Positions 51,730 through 61,388 of a stretch of 64,000 nucleotides of DNA are shown here, one piece after another (position 1 is the first letter of the stretch; each line of letters starts with the position of its first letter). The position numbers and the translations under genes are program-made. The notes under the pieces are model-generated. The model ran no database searches and was not told the DNA's origin. It saw only the letters and a list, made by a program, of their open reading frames with translations. Source of the stretch: Cupriavidus basilensis (lineage in GTDB: Bacteria > Pseudomonadota > Gammaproteobacteria > Burkholderiales > Burkholderiaceae); the NCBI RefSeq assembly GCF_000876015.1, contig NZ_BBQM01000005.1, positions 1 through 64,000 on the forward strand, read 5' to 3'.

Positions 51730-53007
51730 ATGAAGGTAGTGATCGTGGGGGCGGGGGTGATCGGCATGAGCACGGCGTGGCGGCTGGCGGCCGACGGGCA
51801 CGAGGTCGCGGTGCTGGAGCGCCGCGCCGGCCCGGGCGAGGAAACCAGCTTCGCCAACGGCGGCCAGCTGAGCTACAGCTACGTGGCGCCGCTGGCCGGG
51901 CCGGGCGTGCTGGGCAAGGTGCCGGGCTGGCTGCTGCGCGCCGATTCGCCGATGCGCTTCCGGCCCTCGCCGGACCCGGCGCAATGGCGCTGGCTGGCGG
52001 CGTTCGCGCGCGCCTGCAACGCCGCCGCCAGCGAGGCCACCACGCGCAAGCTGCTGCGCCTGGCGTTCCATTCGCGCGACCTGATGCGGGCTTTCGTCGA
52101 CGGCGGGCCGGACGACTTCGGCTTCGCGCGGCGCGGCAAGCTGATCGTGCACCGCGACGCCGCGAGCTTCGCCGCGGCGTGCCGCCTGCTCGACTACCAG
52201 GCCAGCCTGGGCTGCGAGCAGCAGGCGCTGGACCGCGACGCCACCGTGGCGCTGGAGCCGGCGCTGGCGGGCATCCGCGGCGAGATCGCCGGCGCCATCC
52301 ATACGCCGAGCGAGGAAGTGGCGGACTGCCACCGCTTCTGCCTGTCGCTGGCCCGCTTGCTGCATGACCGTCCCGGCGTGTCGCTGCGCTTCGGCACCGA
52401 CGTGCGGGGCATCGAGCGCGAGGGCGGACGCGAGGATGGACGTGTCACAGGCGTGCGCACCGCCGCCGGCGTCGAGCGCGCCGACGCGGTGGTGGTGGCC
52501 GGCGGCATGGGCAGCGTGGGCCTGCTGCGCCCGCTCGGCCTGCGCGTGCCGCTGTGGCCGCTCAAGGGCTACAGCATCACGGTGCCGATCCGCGACGGCG
52601 CCGGCGCGCCGCACATCAGCATCACCGACTTCGCGCGCAAGATCGTCTATGCCCGCATCGGCAACACGCTGCGCGTGGCGGGCATGGCCGACCTCGTGCG
52701 CGGCGATACCGCGATCGACCGCCGCCGCATCGCCACGCTGGCCGGCGAGACCCGCGCGCTGTTCGCCGGGGTGGCGCCCGACGCGCAGTCGCCCGCGCAG
52801 CTGCAGCCGTGGGCCGGCCTGCGCCCGGCCACGCCCAGCGGGCTGCCGCTGGTGGGGCCGTCGCGCGTGCGCGGGCTGTGGCTCAACCTCGGCCACGGCG
52901 CGCTGGGCTTCACGCTGGCGCTGGGCAGCGCTAGCCTGCTGGCCGACCGGCTGGCCGGGCGCAAGCCCGCGGTCGAGGCCGAGGATTTCAGCGCGATGGC
53001 GGCGTAG
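51730..53007 (+). CDS. D-amino-acid dehydrogenase (DadA-like FAD oxidase)
   Basis: A 425-residue flavoenzyme oxidising D-amino acids and passing electrons to the respiratory chain. FAD-binding VIVGAGVIGMSTAWRLA at the N-terminus, FANGGQLSYSYVAPLAGPGV (family signature), and the C-terminal GLWLNLGHGALGFTLALGSA with the conserved GHG. An upstream ATG at 51712 adds six residues; AGGCAGGCA before 51730 favours the later start. The following genes are amino-acid ABC transport components, a common arrangement for D-amino acid use. A set of imperfect CGCTTTTACCG repeats follows its stop (53036-53094). Confidence 0.9.
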   Translation: MKVVIVGAGVIGMSTAWRLAADGHEVAVLERRAGPGEETSFANGGQLSYSYVAPLAGPGVLGKVPGWLLRADSPMRFRPSPDPAQWRWLAAFARACNAAASEATTRKLLRLAFHSRDLMRAFVDGGPDDFGFARRGKLIVHRDAASFAAACRLLDYQASLGCEQQALDRDATVALEPALAGIRGEIAGAIHTPSEEVADCHRFCLSLARLLHDRPGVSLRFGTDVRGIEREGGREDGRVTGVRTAAGVERADAVVVAGGMGSVGLLRPLGLRVPLWPLKGYSITVPIRDGAGAPHISITDFARKIVYARIGNTLRVAGMADLVRGDTAIDRRRIATLAGETRALFAGVAPDAQSPAQLQPWAGLRPATPSGLPLVGPSRVRGLWLNLGHGALGFTLALGSASLLADRLAGRKPAVEAEDFSAMAA

Positions 53008-53194
53008 CGCCCGCGGCGCGCAGCCAGGACGGATCCGCTTTGCCGCCGCGTTATCGCGCTTTACCGCCGCTTTTACCGTCGCTTTTCTTACCGCATCCCC
53101 CGGCCGTACCGCGGCAGCGTCCGCACCGAGCCTGACAACCATACATACGAGCCACCCTCACAGAGTCGTCCCTCAACCCACGGAGAAACACAAG

Positions 53195-54124
53195 ATGAAA
53201 CCGCATGCACGCCTGCCCCGCCTGAACCGATTCTCCCGCTGCCTGCTGGCCGCCGCCGTGCTCGCGGGCGCCGCCGGCGCCCCCGGCATGGCCAGTGCCG
53301 AGGACGGCGACACGCTGCGCAAGATCAAGGAAACCGGCGTGATCTCGCTGGGCTACCGCGACTCGTCGATCCCGTTCTCGTACACCAATGGCAAAGACGT
53401 GATGGGCTACTCGCACGAGATCCTGCTGCAGATCGTCGACAAGGTGAAGGCGCAGTTGCAGATGCCCAGCCTGCAGGTCCGGCTGACCCCGATCACCTCG
53501 CAGAACCGCATCCCGCTGATGCAGAACGGCACCATCGACATCGAGTGCGGCACCACCACCAACAACCTCGAGCGGCAGAAGCAGGTGGCGTTCTCCAACA
53601 GCCTGTTCGTCTACGGCCTGCGCATGCTGACCAAGAAGGACTCGGGCGTGAAGGACTTCCCCGACCTGAAGGACCGCAACGTGGTGACGACCGCCGGCAC
53701 CACCGACGAGCGCCTGCTGGTCAAGATGAACGGCGAGAAGGCCATGAACATGAACCTGATCAGCACCAAGGACCACGGCCAGTCCTTCCTGATCCTGGAA
53801 AGCGGCCGCGCGGTGGCCTTCGTCATGGACGAGCCGCTGCTGTACGGCGAGCTGACCAAGGCCAAGAACGCCGCCGACTGGGTGGTGGTGGGCACGCCGC
53901 TGCAGACCGAGAACTACGCCTGCATGTTCCGCAAGGACGATCCCTCGTTCAAGAAGCTGGCCGACGACGTGATCGCCGGGCTGATGACCAGCGGGCGCGC
54001 CGAGCAGCTCTACAAGAAGTGGTTCCAGTCGCCGATCCCGCCGCGCGGGCTCAACCTCAACTACCCGCTGTCGGCCGACATGAAGGACCTGTACGCGCAT
54101 CCGAACGATAAGGCGTTCCAGTAG
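53195..54124 (+). CDS. Glutamate/aspartate-type ABC transporter binding protein (GltI-like)
   Basis: A 309-residue secreted binding protein (family 3). Signal peptide ends around GMASAED (residue ~34). The mature part starts DTLRKIKETGVISLGYRDSS and has the GltI signature PITSQNRIPLMQNGTIDIECGTTTNNLERQ, with a Cys in IECG as in GltI. The C-terminus PRGLNLNYPLSADMKDLYAHPNDKAF is also GltI-like. GGAGA precedes ATG 53195. No gltJKL permease/ATPase follows. Confidence 0.92.
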   Translation: MKPHARLPRLNRFSRCLLAAAVLAGAAGAPGMASAEDGDTLRKIKETGVISLGYRDSSIPFSYTNGKDVMGYSHEILLQIVDKVKAQLQMPSLQVRLTPITSQNRIPLMQNGTIDIECGTTTNNLERQKQVAFSNSLFVYGLRMLTKKDSGVKDFPDLKDRNVVTTAGTTDERLLVKMNGEKAMNMNLISTKDHGQSFLILESGRAVAFVMDEPLLYGELTKAKNAADWVVVGTPLQTENYACMFRKDDPSFKKLADDVIAGLMTSGRAEQLYKKWFQSPIPPRGLNLNYPLSADMKDLYAHPNDKAFQ

Positions 54125-54245
54125 GGCGCGCGGGTTCCGGGCGGGCCGGGCGGCCCGGCAGGCGGGGCCGCGGAGTTGCGCAAGGCGGGAAGGCGGACTA
54201 CGCTCCTAATGCGGATATTCGCCGCCCGTCCTGTCTGGAGACCCC

Positions 54246-55061
54246 ATGCAATCACTTCGACTTCGCACCGGCTGCCGCAAGGCCGTGTCCGCCGTGCTGT
54301 TTGCCGCTGCGCTGCTGGCCGCCGGCGCCGCCGCCCACGCTGCCGACCTGCTCGACACCGTCAGGCAGGCCGGCGTGCTCAGGATCGGCGTGGAGGGCAC
54401 GTATCCCCCGTTCAACTACCGCGGCGCCAACAACCAGCTCGACGGCTTCGACGTCGACGTGGCCAGGGGCGTGGCGTCCCGGCTGGGCGTCAAGCCCGAG
54501 TTCGTCACCACCGAGTGGAGCGGCATCATTGCCGGGCTGCAGGCCGGCAAGTTCGACGTCATCGTCAACCAGGTCGCGGTCACGCCGGCGCGCAGGCAGG
54601 TGCTGGACTTCTCCACGCCCTACGTCTACTCGGCCGCGCAACTGATCCAGCGCAAGGACGACAAGCGCCAGTTCAAGTCGCTGGAGGACCTCAAGGGCAA
54701 GAAGCTTGGCGTGAGCCTGGGCAGCAACTACAACGAGCTGGCCAAGTCGGTGGACGGCATCGACGTCAGGACCTATCCCGGCGCGCCCGAGTACCTGCGC
54801 GACCTCGCCGCGCAGCGCGTGGACGCGGCGCTCAACGACCGCCTGATGGTCGGCTACCTGATCAAGACCGCCAACCTGCCGCTGCGGCCCGGCGCGATCG
54901 TCGAGGGCGGCGGCTCCGAGGTGGCGATTCCGTTCCGCAAGGACAACCCGAAGTTCGCGCAGGCCATCGACCGCGCGCTGGAAGACATGCGCAAGGACGG
55001 CTCGCTCGCCAGGCTGTCGGCGAAGTGGTTCGGCGGCGACGTGACCAGGCCCGCCAGGTAG
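54246..55061 (+). CDS. Cystine/polar amino-acid ABC transporter binding protein
   Basis: A 271-residue secreted binding protein (family 3). Signal peptide ends around AAHAAD (residue ~31). The mature N-terminus LLDTVRQAGVLRIGVEGTYPPFNYRGANNQLDGFDVDVARGVASRLG, and FVTTEWSGIIAGLQAGKFDVIVNQVAVT, match the FliY/TcyJ type that binds L-cystine or related diamino acids. The partner permease is encoded immediately downstream (22 bases), but the ATPase is missing. It may use a shared ATPase encoded elsewhere. Confidence 0.9.
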   Translation: MQSLRLRTGCRKAVSAVLFAAALLAAGAAAHAADLLDTVRQAGVLRIGVEGTYPPFNYRGANNQLDGFDVDVARGVASRLGVKPEFVTTEWSGIIAGLQAGKFDVIVNQVAVTPARRQVLDFSTPYVYSAAQLIQRKDDKRQFKSLEDLKGKKLGVSLGSNYNELAKSVDGIDVRTYPGAPEYLRDLAAQRVDAALNDRLMVGYLIKTANLPLRPGAIVEGGGSEVAIPFRKDNPKFAQAIDRALEDMRKDGSLARLSAKWFGGDVTRPAR

Positions 55062-55083
55062 GCCGGCAGGCTCGCGCGCGCTC

Positions 55084-55743
55084 ATGTCCGCCCTGCAACT
55101 GGTCGTCGCTTCCCTGCCCGTGCTGATGCAGGGCGTGCTGCTGACCATCAAGTTCGCGCTGCTGTCGATGGCGTTCGGGCTGGTGGCCGGCGTGGTGGTG
55201 GCGCTGATGGGCATCGGCCACCAGCCGGTGCTGAGCGCGCTCGCGCGCGCCTACGTCAGCATCATGCGCGGCACGCCGCTGCTGGTGCAGATCTTCGTGG
55301 TGTACTACGGGCTGCCGGGCATCGGCATCGCGCTGGAGCCGACTCCGGCCGGCGTGCTGACGCTGAGCCTCAACGTGGGCGCCTATCTCTCCGAGAGCAT
55401 GCGCGGCGCCATCCTCGGCATTCCGCGCGGGCAGTGGCTGGCCGCCTACAGCCTGGGCCTGACGCCGGGCCAGACGCTGCGCTACGTGGTCGGGCCGCAG
55501 GCGCTGCGCCTGGCGGTGCCGAGCCTGTCCAATAGCCTCATCAGCCTGATCAAGGACACCTCGCTGGTGTCGGTGATCACCGTGACCGAGCTGCTGCGCA
55601 CGGCGCAGGAGGTGATCGCCGCCACCTACCAGCCGCTGCCGCTCTACCTGGCGGTGGCGGCGATCTACTGGGTGCTGAGCACGGTCCTGTCGCAGGCGCA
55701 GCGGCTGCTGGAGCGGCGGCTGTCGCTGCCGGGCAGGCATTAG
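55084..55743 (+). CDS. Polar amino-acid (cystine-type) ABC transporter permease
   Basis: A 219-residue inner-membrane permease with about five helices. The HisM-type architecture is evident: VLLTIKFALLSMAFGLVAGVVVALM at the start, TPLLVQIFVVYYGLPGIGI, and the EAA-loop ESMRGAILGIPRGQWLAAYSLGLTPGQTLRYVVGPQALRLAVPSLSN. It forms a transporter with the upstream binding protein. The transcript ends at a strong terminator 20 bases downstream; no ATPase gene is present. Confidence 0.92.
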   Translation: MSALQLVVASLPVLMQGVLLTIKFALLSMAFGLVAGVVVALMGIGHQPVLSALARAYVSIMRGTPLLVQIFVVYYGLPGIGIALEPTPAGVLTLSLNVGAYLSESMRGAILGIPRGQWLAAYSLGLTPGQTLRYVVGPQALRLAVPSLSNSLISLIKDTSLVSVITVTELLRTAQEVIAATYQPLPLYLAVAAIYWVLSTVLSQAQRLLERRLSLPGRH

Positions 55744-55763
55744 GCGCGGGACGCGCCGCGGTA

Positions 55764-55802
55764 AAAACAAAAGCCAGCCTGAAAGGCTGGCTTTTGTTTT
55801 TT
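55764..55802. terminator. Strong bidirectional terminator between the permease and cphA genes
   Basis: AAAACAAAAGCCAGCCT pairs perfectly with AGGCTGGCTTTTGTTTT over 17 base pairs around a GAA loop. It has a T-run on the plus strand and an A-run that becomes a T-run on the minus strand, so it can end both the permease transcript and the convergent cphA transcript. Confidence 0.95.
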
Positions 55803-55896
55803 CGATGAGGCTTCGCTCGACCCCGGGGTTTGCTCCGCTCGCCCATCGCATGGGAGCGCGGAGCAAGCCACCGCGTTGTGGCGGTGCCTTGCGCGC

Positions 55897-58470
55897 TTAC
55901 GCCGCTTCCCTGATCCGCTGCGCGATGTGCGCGAGCGCTTCTTCCACCTGGTCCACCAGGATCAGGCACAGGTCGCCGGCCTGCAGGTGCGCCAGCGCGG
56001 TATCGATGGCGAGGAACTCGCCGCGGATCTCCTCCACCGTGCTGGCGCGCTGCGCGCCTTGCAGGCCTTCGCGCAGCAGCGCCAGCACCTCGCCGTCCTC
56101 GCGGCCGCGCTGGCACTGGTCCTGGTACAGCACCACTTCGTCGAACACGCCGCCGAGGATCTCGGTCTGGCGGCGGATGTCGACGTCGCGGCGGTCGCCG
56201 GCGCCGCTGATCACCACCGAGCGGCGCTTGGCCGGCATGCTTTCGATGGCGTCGCACAGCGCCTGGATCGCGTCCGGGTTGTGGCCGTAGTCGGCGATCA
56301 GCGTGGCGCCCTTGTAGTCGAACACGTTGAAGCGGCCCGGGGCGGTGGCGGCGTCGTTGACGAAGGTGGCCAGGCCGCGGCGGATCGCGTCCCAGTCGAT
56401 GCCGAGCGCCCACGCCGCGGCGACGGAGGACATCGCGTTCTCGACCTGGAAGCCGATGGTGCCGCCGCGCGTGAGCGGGATGTCCGTCAGCGCGATGCGC
56501 ACCTGGCTGTCGCCTTCGGTGGCCACGATGTGGCCATCCTCGACGAACACCACGCGCTTGCCCTGCGCGCGGTGCGTGGCCATCACCGGGTTGTTGGTGT
56601 CGGCGGCGAAGAAGGTCACGGCGCCGGGGCAGGCGTCGGCCATGCGCACCACCATCGGGTCGGCGGCGTTGAGCACGGCCATGCCGTGCGGCGCCACGTT
56701 CTGCACGATCACGCTCTTGAGCACGGCCAGGTCTTCCACCGTGCTGATGTAGGACAGGCCGAGGTGGTCGCCTTCGCCCACGTTGGTGACGACGGCCACG
56801 TCGCAGCGGTCGAAGGCCAGGCCTTCGCGCAGCAGGCCGCCGCGCGCGGTCTCGAACACCGCGGCGTCGACGTCGGGGTGCATCAGCACGTTGCGCGCGC
56901 TGCGCGGGCCGCTGCAGTCGCCGGTGTCGATGCGCTCGCCCTGGATGTAGACGCCGTCGGTGCCGGTCATGCCCATGCGCAGGCCGCTGCCGGCGAGCAG
57001 ATGGGCGATCAGGCGCACCGTGGTGGTCTTGCCGTTGGTGCCGGACACCGCCACCACCGGGATGCGGCCGTCGTCGCCGTCGGCGAACATGGTGGAGACG
57101 ATGGCCTCGCCGACCGCGCGGCCCTTGCCGTAGGACGGCTGCAGGTGCATGCGCAGGCCCGGCGCGGCGTTGACCTCGACGATGCCGCCGGCCTGTTCCT
57201 CGAACGGCTTGAGCACGGTCTCGCAGACCGCGTCCACGCCGCAGATGTCGAGCCCGACCATCTGCGCCGCGGCCACGGCGCGCGCGGCCATGTCGGGGTG
57301 CACGTCGTCGGTGACGTCGGTGGCGCTGCCGCCGGTGGAGAGGTTGGCGTTGTTGCGCAGGACCACGCGCGTGCCCTTGGGCGGCACCGTGTCGGCGGTC
57401 AGGTTCTGCTTGGCCAGCACGGCCAGCGCGATGTCGTCGAAGCGGATCTTGGTCAGCGAGGTGGCGTGGCCTTCGCCGCGGCGCGGGTCGCGGTTGACCT
57501 CGTCGACCAGCTCGCGCACGGTGTGCCTGCCGTCGCCGGTGACCTGGGGCGGGTCGCGGCGCGCCGCGGCCACCAGGTGCTTGCCCACCACCAGCAGGCG
57601 GAAATCGTGCCCCGGGATGTAGCGCTCGACGATCACGTCCGAGCTGATGTCGGAGGCGACCTCGAAGGCGGCGTTGATTTCCTCGCGGGTGCGGATGCGC
57701 ACGGCCACGCCCTTGCCCTGGTTGCCGTCGCGCGGCTTGACCACCACCGGCGCGTTGATCTCCTGGGCGGCGGCCCAGGCCTGGTCGGCGTCGGTCACGG
57801 TGCGGCCCAGCGGCACCGGCACGCCGGCGGCGTGCAGCAGGGTCTTGGTGAGGTCCTTGTCCTGCGCGATCGATTCCGAGACCGCGCTGGTCATGTCGGT
57901 CTCGGCGGCCTGGATGCGGCGCTGCTTGCTGCCCCAGCCGAACTGCACCATGCTGCCCTGGGTCAGGCGGCGGTAGGGAATGCCGCGCGCCACGGCGGCG
58001 TAGACGATGGAGCCGGTGCTCGGCCCCAGGCGCACGTCCTCGTCGAGTTCGCGCAGGCGGTGCAGCGCGTCGGCGAGGTCGAACGGCATGTCGTCGCGCG
58101 CGGCGCGGCACAGCGTGGCGGCCAGTTCCAGCGCGAGCCGGCCGACTTCCTCCTCGCTGTACTGCACCACCACCTGGTAGGTGCCGGGCTCGACCGTGGG
58201 CGCGGTGCGGCTGAAGCTGACCGGGCAGCCGGCCTCGGCCTGCAGGCGCAGCGCGGCGCATTCGAGCGCGTGCGCGAGCGAGACCACGCCTTCGTTGTCG
58301 TCGGGCCGCAGCGGGCCGACTTCGGGGAAGCGCGCGCGCAGGCGCTCTTCGAAGCCGGGCAACTGGGCCAGCGTGTGGGCCTCGTCGGAGCACGAGACGA
58401 TGGCCTCGATGGCGGTGTGGCGGCACCACAGGTTGGGGCCGCGCAGGGCCCGGATACGTGAGACTTCCAT
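55897..58470 (-). CDS. cphA: Cyanophycin synthetase (canonical copy)
   Basis: An 857-residue enzyme that polymerises Asp and Arg into cyanophycin (multi-L-arginyl-poly-aspartate) using ATP. The N-terminal region is followed by an ATP-grasp domain (VVVKPRDGNQGKGVAVR, VIVERYIPGHDFRLLVVG) that adds Asp. The Mur-ligase-like domain begins with GTNGKTTT at residue 477 and has the canonical FETARGGLLREGLAFD and THVGEGDHLG-like NVGEGDHLG. Length is typical. It is the second gene of a tandem pair, starting 41 bases after the upstream copy's stop, and convergent with the permease gene. Confidence 0.96.
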   Translation of the reverse strand: MEVSRIRALRGPNLWCRHTAIEAIVSCSDEAHTLAQLPGFEERLRARFPEVGPLRPDDNEGVVSLAHALECAALRLQAEAGCPVSFSRTAPTVEPGTYQVVVQYSEEEVGRLALELAATLCRAARDDMPFDLADALHRLRELDEDVRLGPSTGSIVYAAVARGIPYRRLTQGSMVQFGWGSKQRRIQAAETDMTSAVSESIAQDKDLTKTLLHAAGVPVPLGRTVTDADQAWAAAQEINAPVVVKPRDGNQGKGVAVRIRTREEINAAFEVASDISSDVIVERYIPGHDFRLLVVGKHLVAAARRDPPQVTGDGRHTVRELVDEVNRDPRRGEGHATSLTKIRFDDIALAVLAKQNLTADTVPPKGTRVVLRNNANLSTGGSATDVTDDVHPDMAARAVAAAQMVGLDICGVDAVCETVLKPFEEQAGGIVEVNAAPGLRMHLQPSYGKGRAVGEAIVSTMFADGDDGRIPVVAVSGTNGKTTTVRLIAHLLAGSGLRMGMTGTDGVYIQGERIDTGDCSGPRSARNVLMHPDVDAAVFETARGGLLREGLAFDRCDVAVVTNVGEGDHLGLSYISTVEDLAVLKSVIVQNVAPHGMAVLNAADPMVVRMADACPGAVTFFAADTNNPVMATHRAQGKRVVFVEDGHIVATEGDSQVRIALTDIPLTRGGTIGFQVENAMSSVAAAWALGIDWDAIRRGLATFVNDAATAPGRFNVFDYKGATLIADYGHNPDAIQALCDAIESMPAKRRSVVISGAGDRRDVDIRRQTEILGGVFDEVVLYQDQCQRGREDGEVLALLREGLQGAQRASTVEEIRGEFLAIDTALAHLQAGDLCLILVDQVEEALAHIAQRIREAA

Positions 58471-58511
58471 GAAATCAGTTTCCTCTGGGATCCGTTCTTC
58501 TGCGTTCCGGA

Positions 58512-61148
58512 TCAGGCGCGGCGGCCCGGCTGGCCCATCCACTGGTGGACCTGGTCGATGGTGGGCAGGGTCGAGCCCTCGTCGCATTGCAGCACCAGCA
58601 GGTCGCCGGCCACCACTTGCGCGAGCGCTGCCTCGACCGCCTGGCGGCGCGAGCCTTCGTCGATGATCTTGGTCACGCGGCGGCCTTCGTACAGGCCCTG
58701 CTTGAGCAGCGCGCGGGCTTCGGCGTCGGGCAGCGCGCTCTCCACGGAGCGGTCCTCGCACAGGAACACGCGGTCGAAGGCGGCGCCCAGGATCTTGCCC
58801 TGCCGGACCATGTCCTCGTCGCGGCGCGGCAGGCCGGCGCCGTACACCACCACGCGGCGCTCGGTCGGGAAGCGCTCCAGCGCCGCCACCAGCGCTTCCA
58901 GCGCGGGGGCGTTGTGGGCGTCGTCGATCACCACGATGGCGCCGTTGCGCTCGAACAGCGTGAAGCGGCCCGGCACGTCCACCTGGCCCACGTCGAACGT
59001 CACCACGCCGGCGCGGATCAGGTCGTGCGAGATGCCCAGCGCCCAGCCGGTGGCCACGGCCGCCAGCACGTTCTCGACCTGGAAGGCCACGCGGCCGGCG
59101 TAGGTGAGGGGAATCGCGGCGACGTCGGCCAGCGGCGTCTCGCGGCTGCCGGTGGCCAGTACCACCTTGCCGTCGCGCACGAAGACCGCGCGCTTGCCGG
59201 CCGCGCGGTGCGCGGCGATGGCGGGCAGGTCGGCCGACAGGCCGAAGAAGATCACGTCGCCGTCGCACAGCTCGGCCATCTCGACCACCAGCGGGTCGCG
59301 CGCGTTGAGCACGGCCACGCCGCCGTCGAGCACCACGTCGACCTGGGTGCGCAGCACGTTGTACATCTTGCCGATTTCCTCGACGTAGTACTGGCCGAGG
59401 TGGTCGGGCACGTCGATGTTCGTGACCACGCCGACCTGGCAGCGGTCATAGGCGAGGCCCTGGGAGAGGATGGCGCCGCTGTCGTTCTCGAGCACGGCGG
59501 CATCGACCGCGCGGTTCATCAGGATGCGGTGCGCGGCGTCCCAGTTGGCGCGGTCGCCGGCTTCTACCTGGCGGCGGTCCAGGTAGAGGCCGTCGCTGCA
59601 GGCCAGGCCGGTGTGCTTGCCGGACAGTTGCAGCAGGCGCGCCACCAGCTTGGCCACCACGGTCTTGCCGTTGGTGCCGGTGATGCCGACCACCGGGATG
59701 CGGCCGTTGTCGTCGCCTTCGCCGGCGGGGAACAGGTGGTCCACCACGGCGCGTCCGACCGGGCGCGCCTCGCCGTTGGAGGGCTTGAGGTGCATCAGCA
59801 GGCCGGGGCCGGCGTTGACCTCGACGATGGCGCCGCGCTGCTCGGCGAGCGGGCGCGAGATGTCCTGCGCCACCAGGTCCACGCCGGCGATGTCCAGGCC
59901 CACCACGCGGGCGGCCAGCGAGGCATGCGCGGCCACGCTCGGGTGCACGCGGTCGGTCACGTCGAAGGCGACGTTGCCGTTGCGCTGGATCAGCACGTGC
60001 TTGCCTTCGGGCGGCACCGAGCTGGCGTCATAGCCCTGGCGCCTGAGCTCGAGGCGAGCGGCGGAATCGAGGCGCACCTTGTTGAGCGGGTGGTCCTCGG
60101 TGCTGCCGCGGCGCGGGTCGGAATTGATCTGCAGCTCGATCAGCTCGTCGATGGTCGAGCGGCCGTCGCCGGTCACGCTGGCGGTCTCGCCCATCGCGGC
60201 GGCCACCAGGCGGCCGCCCACCACCAGCAGGCGGTGTTCGTTGCCGGGCACGAAGCGCTCGACGATGACGCCGCTGCCTTCGTCGATGGCCACCGCGTAG
60301 GCGGTCTCGACTTCCTCGCGCGTGGTCAGGTTGGTGAACACGCCGCGGCCGTGGTTGCCGTCGTAGGGCTTGACCACCACCGGCACGCCGATGTCCTCGG
60401 CGGCGTCCCAGGCGTCGGCGGCGTTGTCCACCAGGCGGCCTTCGGGCACGGGCACGCCGCACGATTCGAGCAGGCTCTTGGTCAGGTCCTTGTCGCGCGA
60501 GATGCTCTCGGCGATGGCGCTGGTGCGGTCGGTCTCGGCGGTCCAGATGCGGCGCTGGCGGCTGCCGTAGCCGAGCTGCACGAGGTTGCCCTCGGACAGG
60601 CGGATGGCGGGGATGTCGCGGTCGTCGGCGGCGTCGACGATGCACGCGGTGCTGGGCCCCAGGCAATGCTTGTCGACCAGGCGGCGCAGGTGGTCCACGG
60701 CCGCCTGCACGTCGTAGGGGCGGTCCTCGATGGCGGCCATCACCAGGTCGCGCGCGGAGAACAGGGCGGCGCGGGTGACTTCCTCGTGCCAGGCGCGCAC
60801 CACCACCTTGTAGACGCCGCGGATCGGGGTCTCGCGCGCCTTGCCGAAGCCGCCGGGCATGCCGGCCAGGTTCTGCAGCTCGAGCGTGACGTGTTCGAGG
60901 ATGTGGCCGGGCCAGGTGCCTTCCTTGAGGCGCTGCAGGAAGCCGCCGCGCTCGCCGATGCTGCAGCGGTGCTCGATCAGCGAGGGCAGCCAGGCCGACA
61001 GGCGCTCGTAGAATCCCGGGATGGTGTTGGAGGGAAAGTCCTCCAGTTCCCCGATGTCGACCCACGCCTCCAGCACAGGCCGATATGTCCACATATTCGG
61101 GCCGCGCAGCGACATGACATCGAAAATCTCAATGTCCTTCTTTTTCAT
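58512..61148 (-). CDS. Cyanophycin synthetase paralogue (divergent ligase site)
   Basis: An 878-residue CphA-type protein with the same layout: ATP-grasp (VVVKPYDGNHGRGVFTNLTT, VIVERFVPGNEHRLLVVGG) and Mur-ligase-like domain with GTNGKTVV at residue 491. Unlike the downstream copy it has ENDSGAILSQGLAYD where the canonical enzyme has ETARGGLLREGLAFD, and NIDVPDHLGQY in place of NVGEGDHLG. These changes are in the region that binds the polymer and Mg-ATP in the ligase domain, so its Arg-adding activity may be altered. Ralstonia/Cupriavidus strains are known to carry two cphA genes. Promoter region is shared with the divergent ABC exporter gene. Confidence 0.93.
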   Translation of the reverse strand: MKKKDIEIFDVMSLRGPNMWTYRPVLEAWVDIGELEDFPSNTIPGFYERLSAWLPSLIEHRCSIGERGGFLQRLKEGTWPGHILEHVTLELQNLAGMPGGFGKARETPIRGVYKVVVRAWHEEVTRAALFSARDLVMAAIEDRPYDVQAAVDHLRRLVDKHCLGPSTACIVDAADDRDIPAIRLSEGNLVQLGYGSRQRRIWTAETDRTSAIAESISRDKDLTKSLLESCGVPVPEGRLVDNAADAWDAAEDIGVPVVVKPYDGNHGRGVFTNLTTREEVETAYAVAIDEGSGVIVERFVPGNEHRLLVVGGRLVAAAMGETASVTGDGRSTIDELIELQINSDPRRGSTEDHPLNKVRLDSAARLELRRQGYDASSVPPEGKHVLIQRNGNVAFDVTDRVHPSVAAHASLAARVVGLDIAGVDLVAQDISRPLAEQRGAIVEVNAGPGLLMHLKPSNGEARPVGRAVVDHLFPAGEGDDNGRIPVVGITGTNGKTVVAKLVARLLQLSGKHTGLACSDGLYLDRRQVEAGDRANWDAAHRILMNRAVDAAVLENDSGAILSQGLAYDRCQVGVVTNIDVPDHLGQYYVEEIGKMYNVLRTQVDVVLDGGVAVLNARDPLVVEMAELCDGDVIFFGLSADLPAIAAHRAAGKRAVFVRDGKVVLATGSRETPLADVAAIPLTYAGRVAFQVENVLAAVATGWALGISHDLIRAGVVTFDVGQVDVPGRFTLFERNGAIVVIDDAHNAPALEALVAALERFPTERRVVVYGAGLPRRDEDMVRQGKILGAAFDRVFLCEDRSVESALPDAEARALLKQGLYEGRRVTKIIDEGSRRQAVEAALAQVVAGDLLVLQCDEGSTLPTIDQVHQWMGQPGRRA

Positions 61149-61291
61149 TGATTTAGCTTGAGGCAGTGGGCGAGTGCCCGAGAAATAGAAGCCTAACCTT
61201 TCAGTAACGTTACAACGGTCAGCCGGTTGACTTTCTTGATTAAAAAGCGATTGTGCAGTGCATCAGGAGCGCCCGTGCGTTTGGCCTTATG

Positions 61292-61297
61292 TATACT
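61292..61297 (+). promoter_or_regulatory. Possible -10 hexamer in the cphA/exporter divergent region
   Basis: TATACT in the 240-base gap, about 90 bases upstream of the exporter gene. A TTGACT lies at 61227-61232 but its spacing does not fit. The region is clearly more A/T-rich than its neighbours and must hold both promoters; only this hexamer stands out. Confidence 0.3.
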
Positions 61298-61388
61298 GCG
61301 GGCAAATTGGCGGGCCGCCAGGGCGCGCCCGCGCTAAATTGTTTCAAGTTATGTCCATGTCCAGGGGACGCAGCATGCTGTGCCAACG

